Part shown: piece by piece, positions 28,902 through 38,201 of the stretch
Layout of the letters: the number at the start of each line of letters is the position of its first letter
How positions within the stretch are numbered: the stretch's first letter is position 1
The notes under the pieces: model-generated
What the model saw: the letters and a program-made list of their open reading frames with translations, nothing else
What the model was told of the DNA's origin: nothing
Databases searched by the model: none
Position numbers and translations under genes: made by a program
Source of the DNA: an uncultured Oleispira sp.
GTDB taxonomy: Bacteria; Pseudomonadota; Gammaproteobacteria; Pseudomonadales; Oceanobacteraceae
Reading direction: 5' to 3'
Length of the DNA: 64,000 bases
NCBI GenBank assembly: GCA_913061415.1
Contig: CAJXUD010000008.1
Span: 106,917 to 170,916 of the forward strand

Positions 28902-30850
28902 CCTGCCATTTCCTCTAGCTCTAACCAGCGCTCTTCTAAAGCTTCTAATTGCTGCTCAATAGCCTGCAGTTCATCTAGCTTAGACGAAACATAATCATTA
29001 TCTTTCTGATAAAAGTCCGCACTGCCCGTTTCAATACCTAGCTCTGCTTGCTTCGCTTCTAGGGTTTCAATCTGTTTTGGCAGCTCATCCAGCTCGCGCT
29101 GAAGTTTATAGCTGAGTTTTTTTGCTGGGGCTTTAGGCTCCACTACAACAGTGGCCGCTTTTTGGCTTTTGGCTTGTGAAGGCGCTTTTGCTTTCTTCGC
29201 ACCCGACTTAACCGAAGCATCTAATTTCGCTTTCGTTTCTTTATTACGAATTTCCCATTCAGAATAACCACCCACTTGCTCATCAATATTGCCTTGACCA
29301 TCAAATACCCAAAGCTGAGTCACAACGTTATCTAAGAAAGCTCGATCGTGGCTGACCAATAATAAAGTCGCATCATATTCCACCAGCTTTTCTTCCAATA
29401 ACTCCAACGTTTCTACGTCCAAATCGTTGGTCGGCTCATCCATAATCAATAAATTACACGGTTTCAAGAACAACTTTGCCAACAGTACGCGGTTACGTTC
29501 ACCACCAGACAGTGATTTTACCGGAGTACGGGCACGTGCAGGTTCAAATAAGAAGTCTTGTAAGTAACCTAGAATGTGGCGCGAGCGACCATCGACCTCG
29601 ACTTCGTCTTTGCCATCACCAACGTTCTCAGCAACGGATTTTTCCAGATCCAGCAAACTACGAGACTGATCAAAATAGGCAACATCTAACTTAGTGCCGA
29701 CTTTAATCGTACCGGCCTCTGGTTTGATCTGTTCCAATAACAGTTTCATCACGGTACTTTTGCCAGCGCCATTCGGGCCAACAAGACCAATACGATCACC
29801 ACGCATCACCACACTGGTAAAGTTACGAACGATTTCTTTACGCTGATTGCCGGTACTCTTTTCAAAGGGCAAGTCAAAACCAAACGAAACATTCTCAAGC
29901 TCAAATACATTCTTGCCAGAGCTCTCTGCAGAATTCATCGACAGCGATACGTTACCTTGGCGTTCGCGACGAGCGCTGCGCTGATTACGCATCTCTTTTA
30001 AGCGTTCAACGCGGCCTTCGTTACGCGTACGACGGGCTTTAACCCCCTGGCGAATCCAGACTTCCTCTTCCGCTAACCGCTTATCAAATAAGGCGTTTTG
30101 CACTTCTTCTGCAGCAAGGCGCTGCTCTTGATGCTCAATAAAGCCCTGATAAGTGCCCTTCCAAGAATAAATACTGCCGCGATCCAACTCGATAATACGC
30201 GTTGATAAGGCTTGTACGAATGCACGGTCGTGACTGATAAACAATAACGTGCCTTTAAATTGCACCAGTTGTTCTTCTAACCAACGGATGGTTGCTATAT
30301 CCATGTGGTTGGTTGGCTCATCCAGAATCAACAGATCCGGTTCTGATACCAACGCTTGTGCCAACATCACACGACGCTGCCACCCCCCCGACATAGAATC
30401 AAACGCTGCATCGCCCGGTAAATCCAAACGATCTAGAATTGAATCAACCTTTTGCTGCCATAACCAGCCATCGTTCGCTTCAATCACATGCTGCAGTCGT
30501 TCAAGTTTTACGAGATCAACATGCTCGCCTTTAAGCACTTCATCATGATATTCAGAAATTGTATTACCCAACTCTCCCAACCCCGAAGCTACGACCTCAT
30601 ATACAGTTTGAGGATCAGTAACGGGCAGTTCTTGCTGTAAAGCGGCAATTTTGACTGTATCGCTATGCTGAACCAAGCCTTCATCCGGCTTAATTTGCTT
30701 GTCTAATATCTTCAATAAAGTGGATTTGCCTTCGCCATTGCGGCCAAGAACACAAACGCGCTCGCCAGCATTAATGTCGAGATCAACTTTATTTAATAAA
30801 ACTTGATTACCAAATGCTAAACAAGCACCTTTTAAACGTACCAAAACCAT
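28898..30850 (-). CDS. uup: ABC-F ATPase Uup
   Basis: 650 residues, two ATPase domains and no membrane segment. Domain 1: Walker A GRNGEGKST at about 37, signature MSGGWQRRVMLAQAL, Walker B LLILDEPTNHMD. Domain 2: Walker A GPNGAGKST at about 354, LSGGERNRVLLAKLF and LLIMDEPTNDLDVETLELL. The C-terminus (about 575-645) is a charged coiled coil typical of Uup, which binds DNA or ribosome-associated structures and reduces precise transposon excision in E. coli. Operon partner: the small membrane-anchored protein downstream. Confidence 0.93.
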   Translation of the reverse strand: MVLVRLKGACLAFGNQVLLNKVDLDINAGERVCVLGRNGEGKSTLLKILDKQIKPDEGLVQHSDTVKIAALQQELPVTDPQTVYEVVASGLGELGNTISEYHDEVLKGEHVDLVKLERLQHVIEANDGWLWQQKVDSILDRLDLPGDAAFDSMSGGWQRRVMLAQALVSEPDLLILDEPTNHMDIATIRWLEEQLVQFKGTLLFISHDRAFVQALSTRIIELDRGSIYSWKGTYQGFIEHQEQRLAAEEVQNALFDKRLAEEEVWIRQGVKARRTRNEGRVERLKEMRNQRSARRERQGNVSLSMNSAESSGKNVFELENVSFGFDLPFEKSTGNQRKEIVRNFTSVVMRGDRIGLVGPNGAGKSTVMKLLLEQIKPEAGTIKVGTKLDVAYFDQSRSLLDLEKSVAENVGDGKDEVEVDGRSRHILGYLQDFLFEPARARTPVKSLSGGERNRVLLAKLFLKPCNLLIMDEPTNDLDVETLELLEEKLVEYDATLLLVSHDRAFLDNVVTQLWVFDGQGNIDEQVGGYSEWEIRNKETKAKLDASVKSGAKKAKAPSQAKSQKAATVVVEPKAPAKKLSYKLQRELDELPKQIETLEAKQAELGIETGSADFYQKDNDYVSSKLDELQAIEQQLEALEERWLELEEMAG

Positions 30851-31081
30851 AATTTTTTCTGCTCACATCAATAGAGAGGTTTAAACTGGCGCCAGTATAC
30901 GCACATTGACGTGCAATCCGAAGCTAAGCCCTCTAAAACCTTTATTTGTTCTATTTTTGATAACAGTCCGTTTGACCTAAATCTGTTAAAAATTCTTGTG
31001 GCTATGGTCAATAGCTGTAATTATTGCTGCGCTCAGTAAAAGCTAGAGCACTGACTCTGATACAAAGCGGACATAAATATA

Positions 31082-32248
31082 ATGACTATCCACTTAAATC
31101 GAGGGCATATATTAGCCCTTGTTCTAATTTTTATACTTACCGGCTGGATCATCATCGGTCTAAGCAGTGAAGCGGAAGAGTACAACAATCCTCGCCCTCT
31201 GGTAATGGATGAAGGTTTACGAAAAGTTCAGGTAGAACGCATGCAAGGCACCCTGGTCGAACGTTCGATTACAGTATCAGGCAAAACCGCCGCCAATCGC
31301 AGCGTCGTTTTAAAATCTGAAATTCGCAGCACTGTAAAAGCCATTCACAAGCAAAAAGGCGAACGCGTTAAACAAGGTGACTTAATTGTTGAACTGGATG
31401 CTCGTGACTGGCCTGCCCGTGTAGAGCAAACACAAGCCAGCTTGCGTCAATATCAATTAGAGTTTGATAGTGCCAAAAAATTGGTCAAAAAAGGCTTATA
31501 CAATGAGTCTCAGCTCGCTCAAGCAGAAACCGCACTCGCCAATGCCAAAGCCGATTTAACCAACGCAAAAATTAATCTACAGGCCAGCCGTATAACCGCC
31601 CCCTTTGATGGTATTGTCGACCAGCGTTACGTTGAGCGTGGTGATTATGTTAAAGAGAATGTCGATATTCTAAAAATCTTAGACTTTTCTCCCTACCTGG
31701 TCATAGGTAATGCTGCCGAAAAAGACGCGTCGTTTATTAACATTGGCGATCGTGCAGAAGCCGTATTAGTAACAGGCGATATTATACAGGGACGCATTCG
31801 TTTTATAGCAGCCGAAGCCGATAGCCAAACCCGCACCTTCCCCATCGAAGTGGAAGTAGTTAATCCTTCTGGCGCAATGACCAGCGGTTTAACGGCAAAA
31901 TTATTAATTCCTCAGCCTAAGCAGTTTGCACACAACATTTCCCCTTCTCTATTGATTCTTAATGATCAAGGACACTTAGGCATAAAAGGCATTACTCCCG
32001 ATAACAAGGTGGTATTCCATAGTATCAACATACTGAAAGCTGAAAATACCGGTATTTGGATCACCGGCTTAGAAGAAGAAACTCAAGTGATCACTGTGGG
32101 CCAAGGCTATGTTGAATACGGCGAAGAAGTGAACCCTGTCTATAAAAAAGCCGAAGAAAACAAGCAAGACAGTACGACAGGAAGCAATGAGCCTTCTTTG
32201 ATTAATGACCCTGCCTTGATAAATAATTCGGGTACCGTCAATGAATAA
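31082..32248 (+). CDS. RND efflux periplasmic adaptor (membrane fusion protein)
   Basis: 388 residues. N-terminal membrane anchor ALVLIFILTGWIIIGL (about 11-26) rather than a lipobox. Adaptor hallmarks: SEIRSTVKAIHKQKGERVKQ and GDLIVELDARDW (lipoyl half), a helical hairpin at about 100-160, RITAPFDGIVDQRYVERGDY (second lipoyl half), then a beta-barrel domain. It couples the inner-membrane pump to an outer-membrane channel. The end overlaps the pump gene by 8 bases. No outer-membrane factor gene is adjacent. Confidence 0.93.
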   Translation: MTIHLNRGHILALVLIFILTGWIIIGLSSEAEEYNNPRPLVMDEGLRKVQVERMQGTLVERSITVSGKTAANRSVVLKSEIRSTVKAIHKQKGERVKQGDLIVELDARDWPARVEQTQASLRQYQLEFDSAKKLVKKGLYNESQLAQAETALANAKADLTNAKINLQASRITAPFDGIVDQRYVERGDYVKENVDILKILDFSPYLVIGNAAEKDASFINIGDRAEAVLVTGDIIQGRIRFIAAEADSQTRTFPIEVEVVNPSGAMTSGLTAKLLIPQPKQFAHNISPSLLILNDQGHLGIKGITPDNKVVFHSINILKAENTGIWITGLEEETQVITVGQGYVEYGEEVNPVYKKAEENKQDSTTGSNEPSLINDPALINNSGTVNE

Positions 32249-35200
32249 CCTTATCGACGCGGCACTTCATCGCTCCCGAACGATCTTGATGTTATTTACA
32301 TTAATTATGATCGTCGGAATCATCACCACAATCACGATTCCGAAAGAAAGTAATCCCGACATTCAGGTTCCCATTGTTTATGTATCCGTGGGTCACGAAG
32401 GTATTTCTCCAGAAGATGCCGACCGCCTTATCTACAAACCACTAGAAACAGAATTAAAGTCTTTAGACGGTTTAAAAGAGATGATCAGCACCGCCTCCCA
32501 AGGCCACCTATCCGTGATGCTTGAGTTCTATGGCGACATGGATATTGATCAAGCCTTAATTGACGTGCGCGAGCGCGTTGATACCGCCAAAAAAGAACTC
32601 CCCAAAGATAGCGACGAACCCTTAGTAAAAGAAGTCAACGTTGCCTTGTTTCCGGTAATGATCGTGACCCTTTCGGGTGATGTTGACGAAAGTGTTCTCT
32701 ACGCCAGCGCCAACAAGCTGCAAGAAGCGATTGAAACCCTCCCCGGTGTACTCGGGGCTGAAATTGTCGGCAAGCGTGAAGAGCTGGCAGAAATTATTGT
32801 AGACCCTGCCCGAATGGACAACTACAACCTTTCTTTTGCACAACTCGCGACTCTAGTAGGCAATAACAACCAACTGGTCGCAGCAGGTGATTTAGATACC
32901 GGCGCAGGCCGTTTCTCGGTAAAAGTGCCGGGGTTAATTGAAGATGTGAATGACATTCTCAATATGCCTGTCAAAGCCGTGGGAGACGACGTTGTTAAAT
33001 TTCGTGATATTGCTGTTGGTCGCCTTGCCTATAAAGACCGCAAAGATATTGCTCGAATCAATGGCAAAAGCGCGGTGGTACTTGAAGTCAAAAAGCGCAT
33101 TGGTTCAAACATTATCGAAACCCTTGATCAGGTAAAGTACATTCTAGATCAAGCGAAAGACCAATTACCTACTGGCATCGAAGTTAGTTACAGCCAAGAC
33201 GAATCGAAAAACATCAGAGACATGCTCAATGATCTTTTCAATAACGTTTTAGTCGCGACTATCTTAGTAATGATCATTGTACTAGGCAGCCTAGGCTTAC
33301 GTTCAGCGACTATGGTAGGCCTAGCGATTCCTGGCTCGTTCTTAATCGGCATTTTATTGCTTGATGCAATGGGTTACACCCTCAATATGGTCGTATTATT
33401 CTCGCTTATCCTGAGTGTTGGGATGCTGGTGGATGGCGCAATTGTGGTTACCGAATACGCCGATCGACGCATGGCCGAAGGTGCTCATAAATTTTATGCC
33501 TATAGCGAAGCCGCTAAACGCATGGCTTGGCCCATTATTGCATCGACAGCAACGACTCTTGCCGTATTCTTTCCTTTGTTATTTTGGCCAGGCACAACCG
33601 GCGACTTTATGATGTTTCTGCCGCTCACACTGCTATTCACACTCTCCGCGTCTTTAATCATGGCATTAATTGTCGTGCCAACGCTGGGCACCGTTATCGG
33701 TAAAAGTGGTGACCATAATGAAGCGAGCCTCGCCACAATGAAGGCGGCCGAAGCCGGTCATTTTGATGAAGTTCCCGGATTTACGGGCCGCTATATCCAC
33801 TTTTTAAAACTCGCACTAATGCGCCCACGCCAGATATTTATGGGGGCAGTGGCCGCTTTATTTGTGACCGTTTTTGTTTATGGAGAAATGGGGCATGGCG
33901 TTGAGTTCTTTCCTGACGTCGATTCCGATATTGGTCTAGTCGACATCCGAGCAAGGGGGAATCTCTCACTGGCCGAGCGTGATGACCTAGTGGCCCAGGT
34001 TGAGCGTAAAATATTTGATATGGCCGAAGTAGAATCCATTTATACCTCTACCTTCATTAAAGCGCCTAACGATTCGGCACCCGATCTCATTGGTCGAATC
34101 CAAGTAGAACTGTCCAACTGGGAACACCGCCGTTCGGCCGATGAAATATTAGCAGACATCGAATACCGTACTCGCGACTTGGCTGGCATTATTGTTGAAA
34201 CCCAAAAGAAAGCCGGAGGCCCTGCTGCAGGTGCTGACATACAGCTACAGGTAACATCTGATAGCGCAGAAGACTTGATTAAAGCAATTCACAAGGCCAA
34301 TGAAATATTCCAAAAAGACCCAGGTCTAAAAGATATTCGTGACGATCTTCCTTTAGATGGTATTTCATGGGAACTGGATATTGATCGTGAAAGTGCTAGT
34401 CGCTATGGCGCTGACATTGCCACCGCTGGGTCTATGATTAGAATGATCACAGGTGGTTTAAAAGTTGGAAGTTTTCGCCCAGACTATACTGATGACGAAG
34501 TCGAAATTAGCCTACGTTACCCATCAGAAAACCGCACCATTGATCAGTTTAATAGCATCAACATCAGTACAGCATCCGGTTTGACCCCTATCTCAAACTT
34601 TATGCAGCGTAATGCTGTACAACAAGTCAGCAACTTGATTCGTATTGATGGTAAACGTCGTTATCGTTTATTAGCCAATGTGAAAGAAGGTATAAATAGC
34701 GCCGCAAAAATCGAAGAGCTAGGTAACCTTTTAAAAGAAGAAACCTGGGCCGATGGCATCGATATGAAATTCAGGGGAGACTTCGAGCAAATGGGAGAAA
34801 CGGGCGGTTTCTTAGTAAAAGCCTTTTTTATCGCCATTTTCTTAATGCTAACCATATTAGTGACGCAATTTAATAGCTTCTACCACGCAGGATTAATTCT
34901 AAGCGCCATCGTATTATCGATTGTCGGCGTATTAATCGGTTTACTCTTATTAGGTGAACCCTTTGGTGTCGTAATGAGCGGAATGGGCGTCATCGCTTTA
35001 GCAGGGATTGTGGTGAACAATAACATTGTACTCATTGATACCTTCAACCAACTGATTAAAGAAGGTGTACCCGCTATTGATGCAGCGCTTAGAACAGGTG
35101 CACAGCGTTTACGCCCTGTTTTATTAACCGCCGTGACAACGGTATTAGGTTTGATCCCTATGGTCTTTCAGTGGAACATCGATTTAATTCATAATCACGT

Positions 35201-35381
35201 GACGGCGGGTGCACCGTCATCTCAATGGTGGACACAACTTTCAACAGCGATTGCGGGTGGATTAACCTTCGCGACCATCCTCACCCTAGTACTTACTCCG
35301 TGCTTATTAGTGATTGGTGAACAGAAGAAAGAAAAGAAGTTGGCTAAACAACGAGCAATTGCAGAAAAAGCAGCGGGTTAA
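32241..35381 (+). CDS. RND-family efflux permease
   Basis: 1046 residues, full length. Typical features: first helix near 14-33, porter loops (YVSVGHEGISPEDADRLIYK), central helices including LILSVGMLVDGAIVVTEYAD, and a second half with GMGVIALAGIVVNNNIVLID. Helix 4 has a single Asp (LVDGAIV) where many HAE1 pumps have two, so proton coupling details may differ. The substrate cannot be read from the sequence. It is cotranscribed with the adaptor; the outer-membrane partner must be elsewhere. Confidence 0.93.
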   Translation: MNNLIDAALHRSRTILMLFTLIMIVGIITTITIPKESNPDIQVPIVYVSVGHEGISPEDADRLIYKPLETELKSLDGLKEMISTASQGHLSVMLEFYGDMDIDQALIDVRERVDTAKKELPKDSDEPLVKEVNVALFPVMIVTLSGDVDESVLYASANKLQEAIETLPGVLGAEIVGKREELAEIIVDPARMDNYNLSFAQLATLVGNNNQLVAAGDLDTGAGRFSVKVPGLIEDVNDILNMPVKAVGDDVVKFRDIAVGRLAYKDRKDIARINGKSAVVLEVKKRIGSNIIETLDQVKYILDQAKDQLPTGIEVSYSQDESKNIRDMLNDLFNNVLVATILVMIIVLGSLGLRSATMVGLAIPGSFLIGILLLDAMGYTLNMVVLFSLILSVGMLVDGAIVVTEYADRRMAEGAHKFYAYSEAAKRMAWPIIASTATTLAVFFPLLFWPGTTGDFMMFLPLTLLFTLSASLIMALIVVPTLGTVIGKSGDHNEASLATMKAAEAGHFDEVPGFTGRYIHFLKLALMRPRQIFMGAVAALFVTVFVYGEMGHGVEFFPDVDSDIGLVDIRARGNLSLAERDDLVAQVERKIFDMAEVESIYTSTFIKAPNDSAPDLIGRIQVELSNWEHRRSADEILADIEYRTRDLAGIIVETQKKAGGPAAGADIQLQVTSDSAEDLIKAIHKANEIFQKDPGLKDIRDDLPLDGISWELDIDRESASRYGADIATAGSMIRMITGGLKVGSFRPDYTDDEVEISLRYPSENRTIDQFNSINISTASGLTPISNFMQRNAVQQVSNLIRIDGKRRYRLLANVKEGINSAAKIEELGNLLKEETWADGIDMKFRGDFEQMGETGGFLVKAFFIAIFLMLTILVTQFNSFYHAGLILSAIVLSIVGVLIGLLLLGEPFGVVMSGMGVIALAGIVVNNNIVLIDTFNQLIKEGVPAIDAALRTGAQRLRPVLLTAVTTVLGLIPMVFQWNIDLIHNHVTAGAPSSQWWTQLSTAIAGGLTFATILTLVLTPCLLVIGEQKKEKKLAKQRAIAEKAAG

Positions 35382-35393
35382 ACCCTGCTTTTC
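35370..35393 (+). terminator. RND operon terminator containing the stop codon
   Basis: AGCAGCGGGTT/AACCCTGCTT forms an imperfect stem whose centre carries the TAA stop (35379-35381), followed by TTTT. Confidence 0.6.
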
Positions 35394-35435
35394 ACGCAAG
35401 CTACTGAAAAAGTTAAACTTTTTTAAAATAAACGT

Positions 35436-35463
35436 TTGACACATCCTGAGATAAATGTAGAAT
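35436..35463 (+). promoter_or_regulatory. Promoter for tRNA-Val/tRNA-Asp
   Basis: TTGACA (35436-35441), 16-base spacer, TAGAAT (35458-35463), followed by a GC-rich discriminator (GCACCTCGC) as in stable-RNA promoters. Confidence 0.8.
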
Positions 35464-35484
35464 GCACCTCGCTGAAACAAGACT

Positions 35485-35560
35485 GGGTGATTAGCTCAGC
35501 TGGGAGAGCGCCACCCTTACAAGGTGGATGTCGGCGGTTCGATCCCGTCATCACCCACCA
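35485..35560 (+). tRNA. tRNA-Val (anticodon TAC)
   Basis: 76 nt including the encoded CCA. Acceptor GGGTGAT/ATCACCC, D arm TAGCTCAGCTGGGAGAGC, anticodon loop CTTACAA within stem CCACC/GGTGG, T arm GGTTCGATCC. All stems pair. Confidence 0.97.
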
Positions 35561-35627
35561 ATTATAACAACATGTTATATTTGGTAGAAAGAAAGCGGTA
35601 GAAAAACGTTAGAAAGTTGTATTATGC

Positions 35628-35704
35628 GGACTGGTAGTTCAGTTGGTTAGAATACTGGCCTGTCACGCCAGGGGTCGCGAGTTCGAGTCTCGTCCAGTCC
35701 GCCA
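35628..35704 (+). tRNA. tRNA-Asp (anticodon GTC)
   Basis: 77 nt including CCA. Acceptor GGACTGG/CCAGTCC, discriminator G, D arm AGTTCAGTTGGTTAGAAT, anticodon loop CTGTCAC in stem TGGC/GCCA, T arm with GTTCGAGTC. It follows tRNA-Val by 67 bases and is probably on the same transcript. Confidence 0.97.
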
Positions 35705-35738
35705 TTTAATACACAATTTGCATTTAATACGTAATTTA
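35703..35738. repeat. Imperfect 18-bp tandem duplication after tRNA-Asp
   Basis: CATTTAATACACAATTTG is followed directly by CATTTAATACGTAATTTA. The first copy starts in the CCA end of tRNA-Asp. No integrase gene is present, so this is not called an attachment site. Confidence 0.6.
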
Positions 35739-36018
35739 AGTACCCCCTCTTTAGCTACAACTCTTAATTATTAAACCTGAAGTAAATAATCTCAATCTTG
35801 ACAGACAATTTGAAGCAATAGCTTTAAATCTCATTAAATACCTATGTTGATTTTTTAGTTAAATATTTAATGACTCTGCCTCAAGCCTGCTGTTATTTAA
35901 ATCATCGTTCAAATCAATTTTAAAACTACCCTGAAAAAGACAGCGCACTTTTGTAGCGAACTGCTTGTACTGAACTGTATTGCATAGAATATTACTGCTT
36001 TGCTTTTCATTGCAGAAT

Positions 36019-36036
36019 TTTTCACAAAACTGTCAC
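36019..36036 (+). promoter_or_regulatory. PHO-box-like site
   Basis: TTTTCAC-AAAA-CTGTCAC resembles the PhoB box (two CTGTCAT-type 7-mers separated by four A/T). The second half matches 6 of 7, the first 4 of 7. A possible -10 (TAGATT, 36042-36047) follows. It is the only promoter-like signal I see in the 35705-36146 gap, upstream of the microprotein candidate. Confidence 0.4.
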
Positions 36037-36040
36037 ATTC

Positions 36041-36054
36041 GTAGATTAATCTAC
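36041..36054. promoter_or_regulatory. Perfect 14-bp palindrome, possible operator
   Basis: GTAGATTAATCTAC is fully self-complementary and overlaps the putative -10 of the preceding site, a position suited to a repressor. No regulator can be named. Confidence 0.4.
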
Positions 36055-36146
36055 AGCCCTACCCAATATTTATAAGCAGAAATTAATCTGAAAATATAAA
36101 GGCGGGTATTAAAAACACTTAATAAGAAAAAAAGAGGACATCAATT

Positions 36147-36227
36147 ATGATGGAATACGAAGAAGATTTAATGACAACACACCTAGACGATTATGAAGAC
36201 GATGCGGATGACGCAACGGAAATGTAA
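36147..36227 (+). CDS. Candidate 26-residue acidic microprotein
   Basis: MMEYEEDLMTTHLDDYEDDA continues with DDATEM and a TAA stop. AGAGGA at 36133-36138 is well spaced from the first ATG. Eleven of 26 residues are Asp or Glu and none is basic apart from one His. No family recognised. It is convergent with the AraC-type regulator (31 bp). The good ribosome site and upstream promoter-like elements support it; the short length makes chance possible. Confidence 0.45.
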   Translation: MMEYEEDLMTTHLDDYEDDADDATEM

Positions 36228-36258
36228 TAAGGCTAGAAAAAATGATCGCGAGTTTAAC

Positions 36259-37278
36259 CTATTGATCACTAGCATCATGTCGGTAACTACCTGGGGCAAC
36301 TCTCGTCCAACGCTTAAAAGCACGCTGAAAAGCGGTTGGAGAGCCAAAGCCCAACAGGTAGGCAATCTCCCCCAAAGTAAACGCAGTATCCTTTACGTAA
36401 CTCACCGCTAGATCTCGGCGAGTATCGTTCAAGACTTCCTGAAACGTTACCCCCTCAGCGACCAACTTACGACGCACAGTCCAAGGCGCCATATTCAATT
36501 GCTCAGCGACTTGATCAAGCGTAGGGGTAGAACCACTCAATAACGGCGTAATGACTCTAGCCACTTTCTCGCTAAAATTTAAACCCATACGAGCCTTTTC
36601 GAGATCTGAGTCCGCTTGTCGCTTTAATAACTCATAAGTCGAAGCACAACCGTGCAAGATTTTATAATCTAACGCATGAGGTTTAATAATAACGCCATTA
36701 TAAGGCTGAGAAAAACGCACCTCACAAGCAAAGTACTCGCTATAAGCCTGACTGTATTCTGGCTCATCGAACTCAAAACACATTGCCTCAATACAATCGT
36801 CTTGCCCCGTTAGCCACTTAATTAAGCGATACCAGCCGGACAATACCGAATCAACGACAAATAAATTAAAATTATTGTATGGGCTAATCGAATAAAACTG
36901 AGCAATACCAAAGCCTTCAGACACATAAAATGCTGATTGGCCACGGGTATTGTAACTACTCAATAATTCATAGTGACAAATGCTTTTACAAGCGGCTTTC
37001 AGATCTGACGCCGATAGCGCCATTAAACCTGCAATACCAAGATTAGTCGCACTGGTTTGAACACCCATTTCTAAGCCAAGCCAGGGTTTTTGCGAATACT
37101 GAATACTGGCGAAGCCCAAACGCATAAAGCGCGGAATACTGATACGAGCGTCTGGCGAAGCCATCGTGACTTCGGTTAACCCAAACTGCTGCAAGATTAA
37201 TTGCGGATTACTATCAAATGCAAGCATGGCCTTACGTAAAATTTCGACGTAGGATACTGAAATATCGCCCAGCTTCAT
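36259..37278 (-). CDS. AraC-family transcriptional regulator
   Basis: 339 residues. N-terminal arabinose-binding-like domain of the OruR/PF12625 type (about 20-205; LGLEMGVQTSATNLGIAGLM). The C-terminal HTH_18 DNA-binding domain (about 240-335) shows TLDQVAEQLNMAPWTVRRKL and the second helix pair FTLGEIAYLLGFGSPTAFQR, then AFKRWTRVAPGSYR. It is adjacent to a periplasmic chalcone-isomerase-like gene on the same strand (64 bp). The effector and targets cannot be inferred. Confidence 0.92.
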   Translation of the reverse strand: MKLGDISVSYVEILRKAMLAFDSNPQLILQQFGLTEVTMASPDARISIPRFMRLGFASIQYSQKPWLGLEMGVQTSATNLGIAGLMALSASDLKAACKSICHYELLSSYNTRGQSAFYVSEGFGIAQFYSISPYNNFNLFVVDSVLSGWYRLIKWLTGQDDCIEAMCFEFDEPEYSQAYSEYFACEVRFSQPYNGVIIKPHALDYKILHGCASTYELLKRQADSDLEKARMGLNFSEKVARVITPLLSGSTPTLDQVAEQLNMAPWTVRRKLVAEGVTFQEVLNDTRRDLAVSYVKDTAFTLGEIAYLLGFGSPTAFQRAFKRWTRVAPGSYRHDASDQ

Positions 37279-37342
37279 GCTTGCACTCCAGAATTACAAA
37301 GATGAAATTTTACCGTGTCGCCTTACCATTAGCGAATAAAAA

Positions 37343-37975
37343 TTAACGACGCCCTCTTCTACGCATAGATCTAGGCGCCTGATACTCCTCTACCCCTAAA
37401 ACCTGGAGTTTAAAAGTACTACCCACGGGATTCTCGCCAATCCATATTTTTAACAGCGAATCATACAAGTCTTTGCCAGGAATAACGCCTTTAAGCTCAT
37501 CGTTTATCACAACACGAGTACCTTCCCCAGGAGCCCATTCGACATAGCTCTCTTGGCCTTTTTTCAAACTGCGATCAAACATTTCAACCAGAGACTGCAA
37601 TCGATCTTCAAGCTTAAGAGCCTGTTCAGCAGAAACATTCAACTGCAAGGCTTCATACATCGCCTTAGCAATACGTCGTCCACTTACACGCTTCATAACA
37701 ATTTTAAAAACCATTCGTTTGAATTCATCAGCTTCAATAATTTCGTCAGGATCGGTGGCAGGATTTTCAAGATAAAGCTTACCGATATAAGTATCGACAA
37801 CACCGTATAGAATTCTCATCGATGCGCCATTTAGTTTTAACTCAGCATGCTGACTGGTAGCAGGAATAATTTGAGGAATTTCATAGCCACCAATCGTCAA
37901 CGCTGATGCAGAAATAGGCAGAGTTAAAAATAGCAGTATCGAGAAAAAGCACCGACTGGCAAGAGTTCGCTTCAT
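37343..37975 (-). CDS. Periplasmic chalcone isomerase-like protein
   Basis: 210 residues with a signal peptide (CFFSILLFLTLPISASA, cleavage near 26). The mature part fits the bacterial chalcone-isomerase-like family: ELKLNGASMRILYGVVDTYI with GKLYLENPATDPDEI, then RMVFKIVMKRVSGRRIAKAM and YVEWAPGEGTRVVINDELKG. Bacterial members lack proven isomerase activity; a fatty-acid-binding role has been proposed. The C-terminus is unusually basic (SMRRRGRR). It may be cotranscribed with the AraC gene downstream. Confidence 0.85.
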   Translation of the reverse strand: MKRTLASRCFFSILLFLTLPISASALTIGGYEIPQIIPATSQHAELKLNGASMRILYGVVDTYIGKLYLENPATDPDEIIEADEFKRMVFKIVMKRVSGRRIAKAMYEALQLNVSAEQALKLEDRLQSLVEMFDRSLKKGQESYVEWAPGEGTRVVINDELKGVIPGKDLYDSLLKIWIGENPVGSTFKLQVLGVEEYQAPRSMRRRGRR

Positions 37976-38050
37976 GTTTACACCTTGATGATATTGTTAT
38001 TATTTTTTATAGGGCACTACTATAGAGTGAATGAATACTCACTGACAACC

Positions 38051-38110
38051 ACCTAGTTGTGCTTTTAAGCTATTCACTCCAATCGTCAGGACAAAAAAAG
38101 CCAACTAGGT
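38051..38110. repeat. Long inverted repeat between uvrB and the chalcone-isomerase-like gene
   Basis: ACCTAGTTGTGCTTTT (38051-38066) and AAAAGCCAACTAGGT (38096-38110) are complementary except for one extra base; 29 bases separate them. As RNA this would be a long hairpin. It may be the uvrB terminator or a relic of a small mobile element. Confidence 0.6.
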
Positions 38111-38201
38111 AAAATACGACAATAGCATGACTAGAAAGCGAAGGGGTTAAGATAGAAGGACCAGAACGGTCAAGTAGCCCCCGTACTAAATACGTCAATA
38201 A

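Noticed and set aside
35703..35738. Attachment site next to tRNA-Asp
   Set aside because: The duplicated 18-mer is adjacent, not at the far end of an island, and no integrase gene lies nearby.
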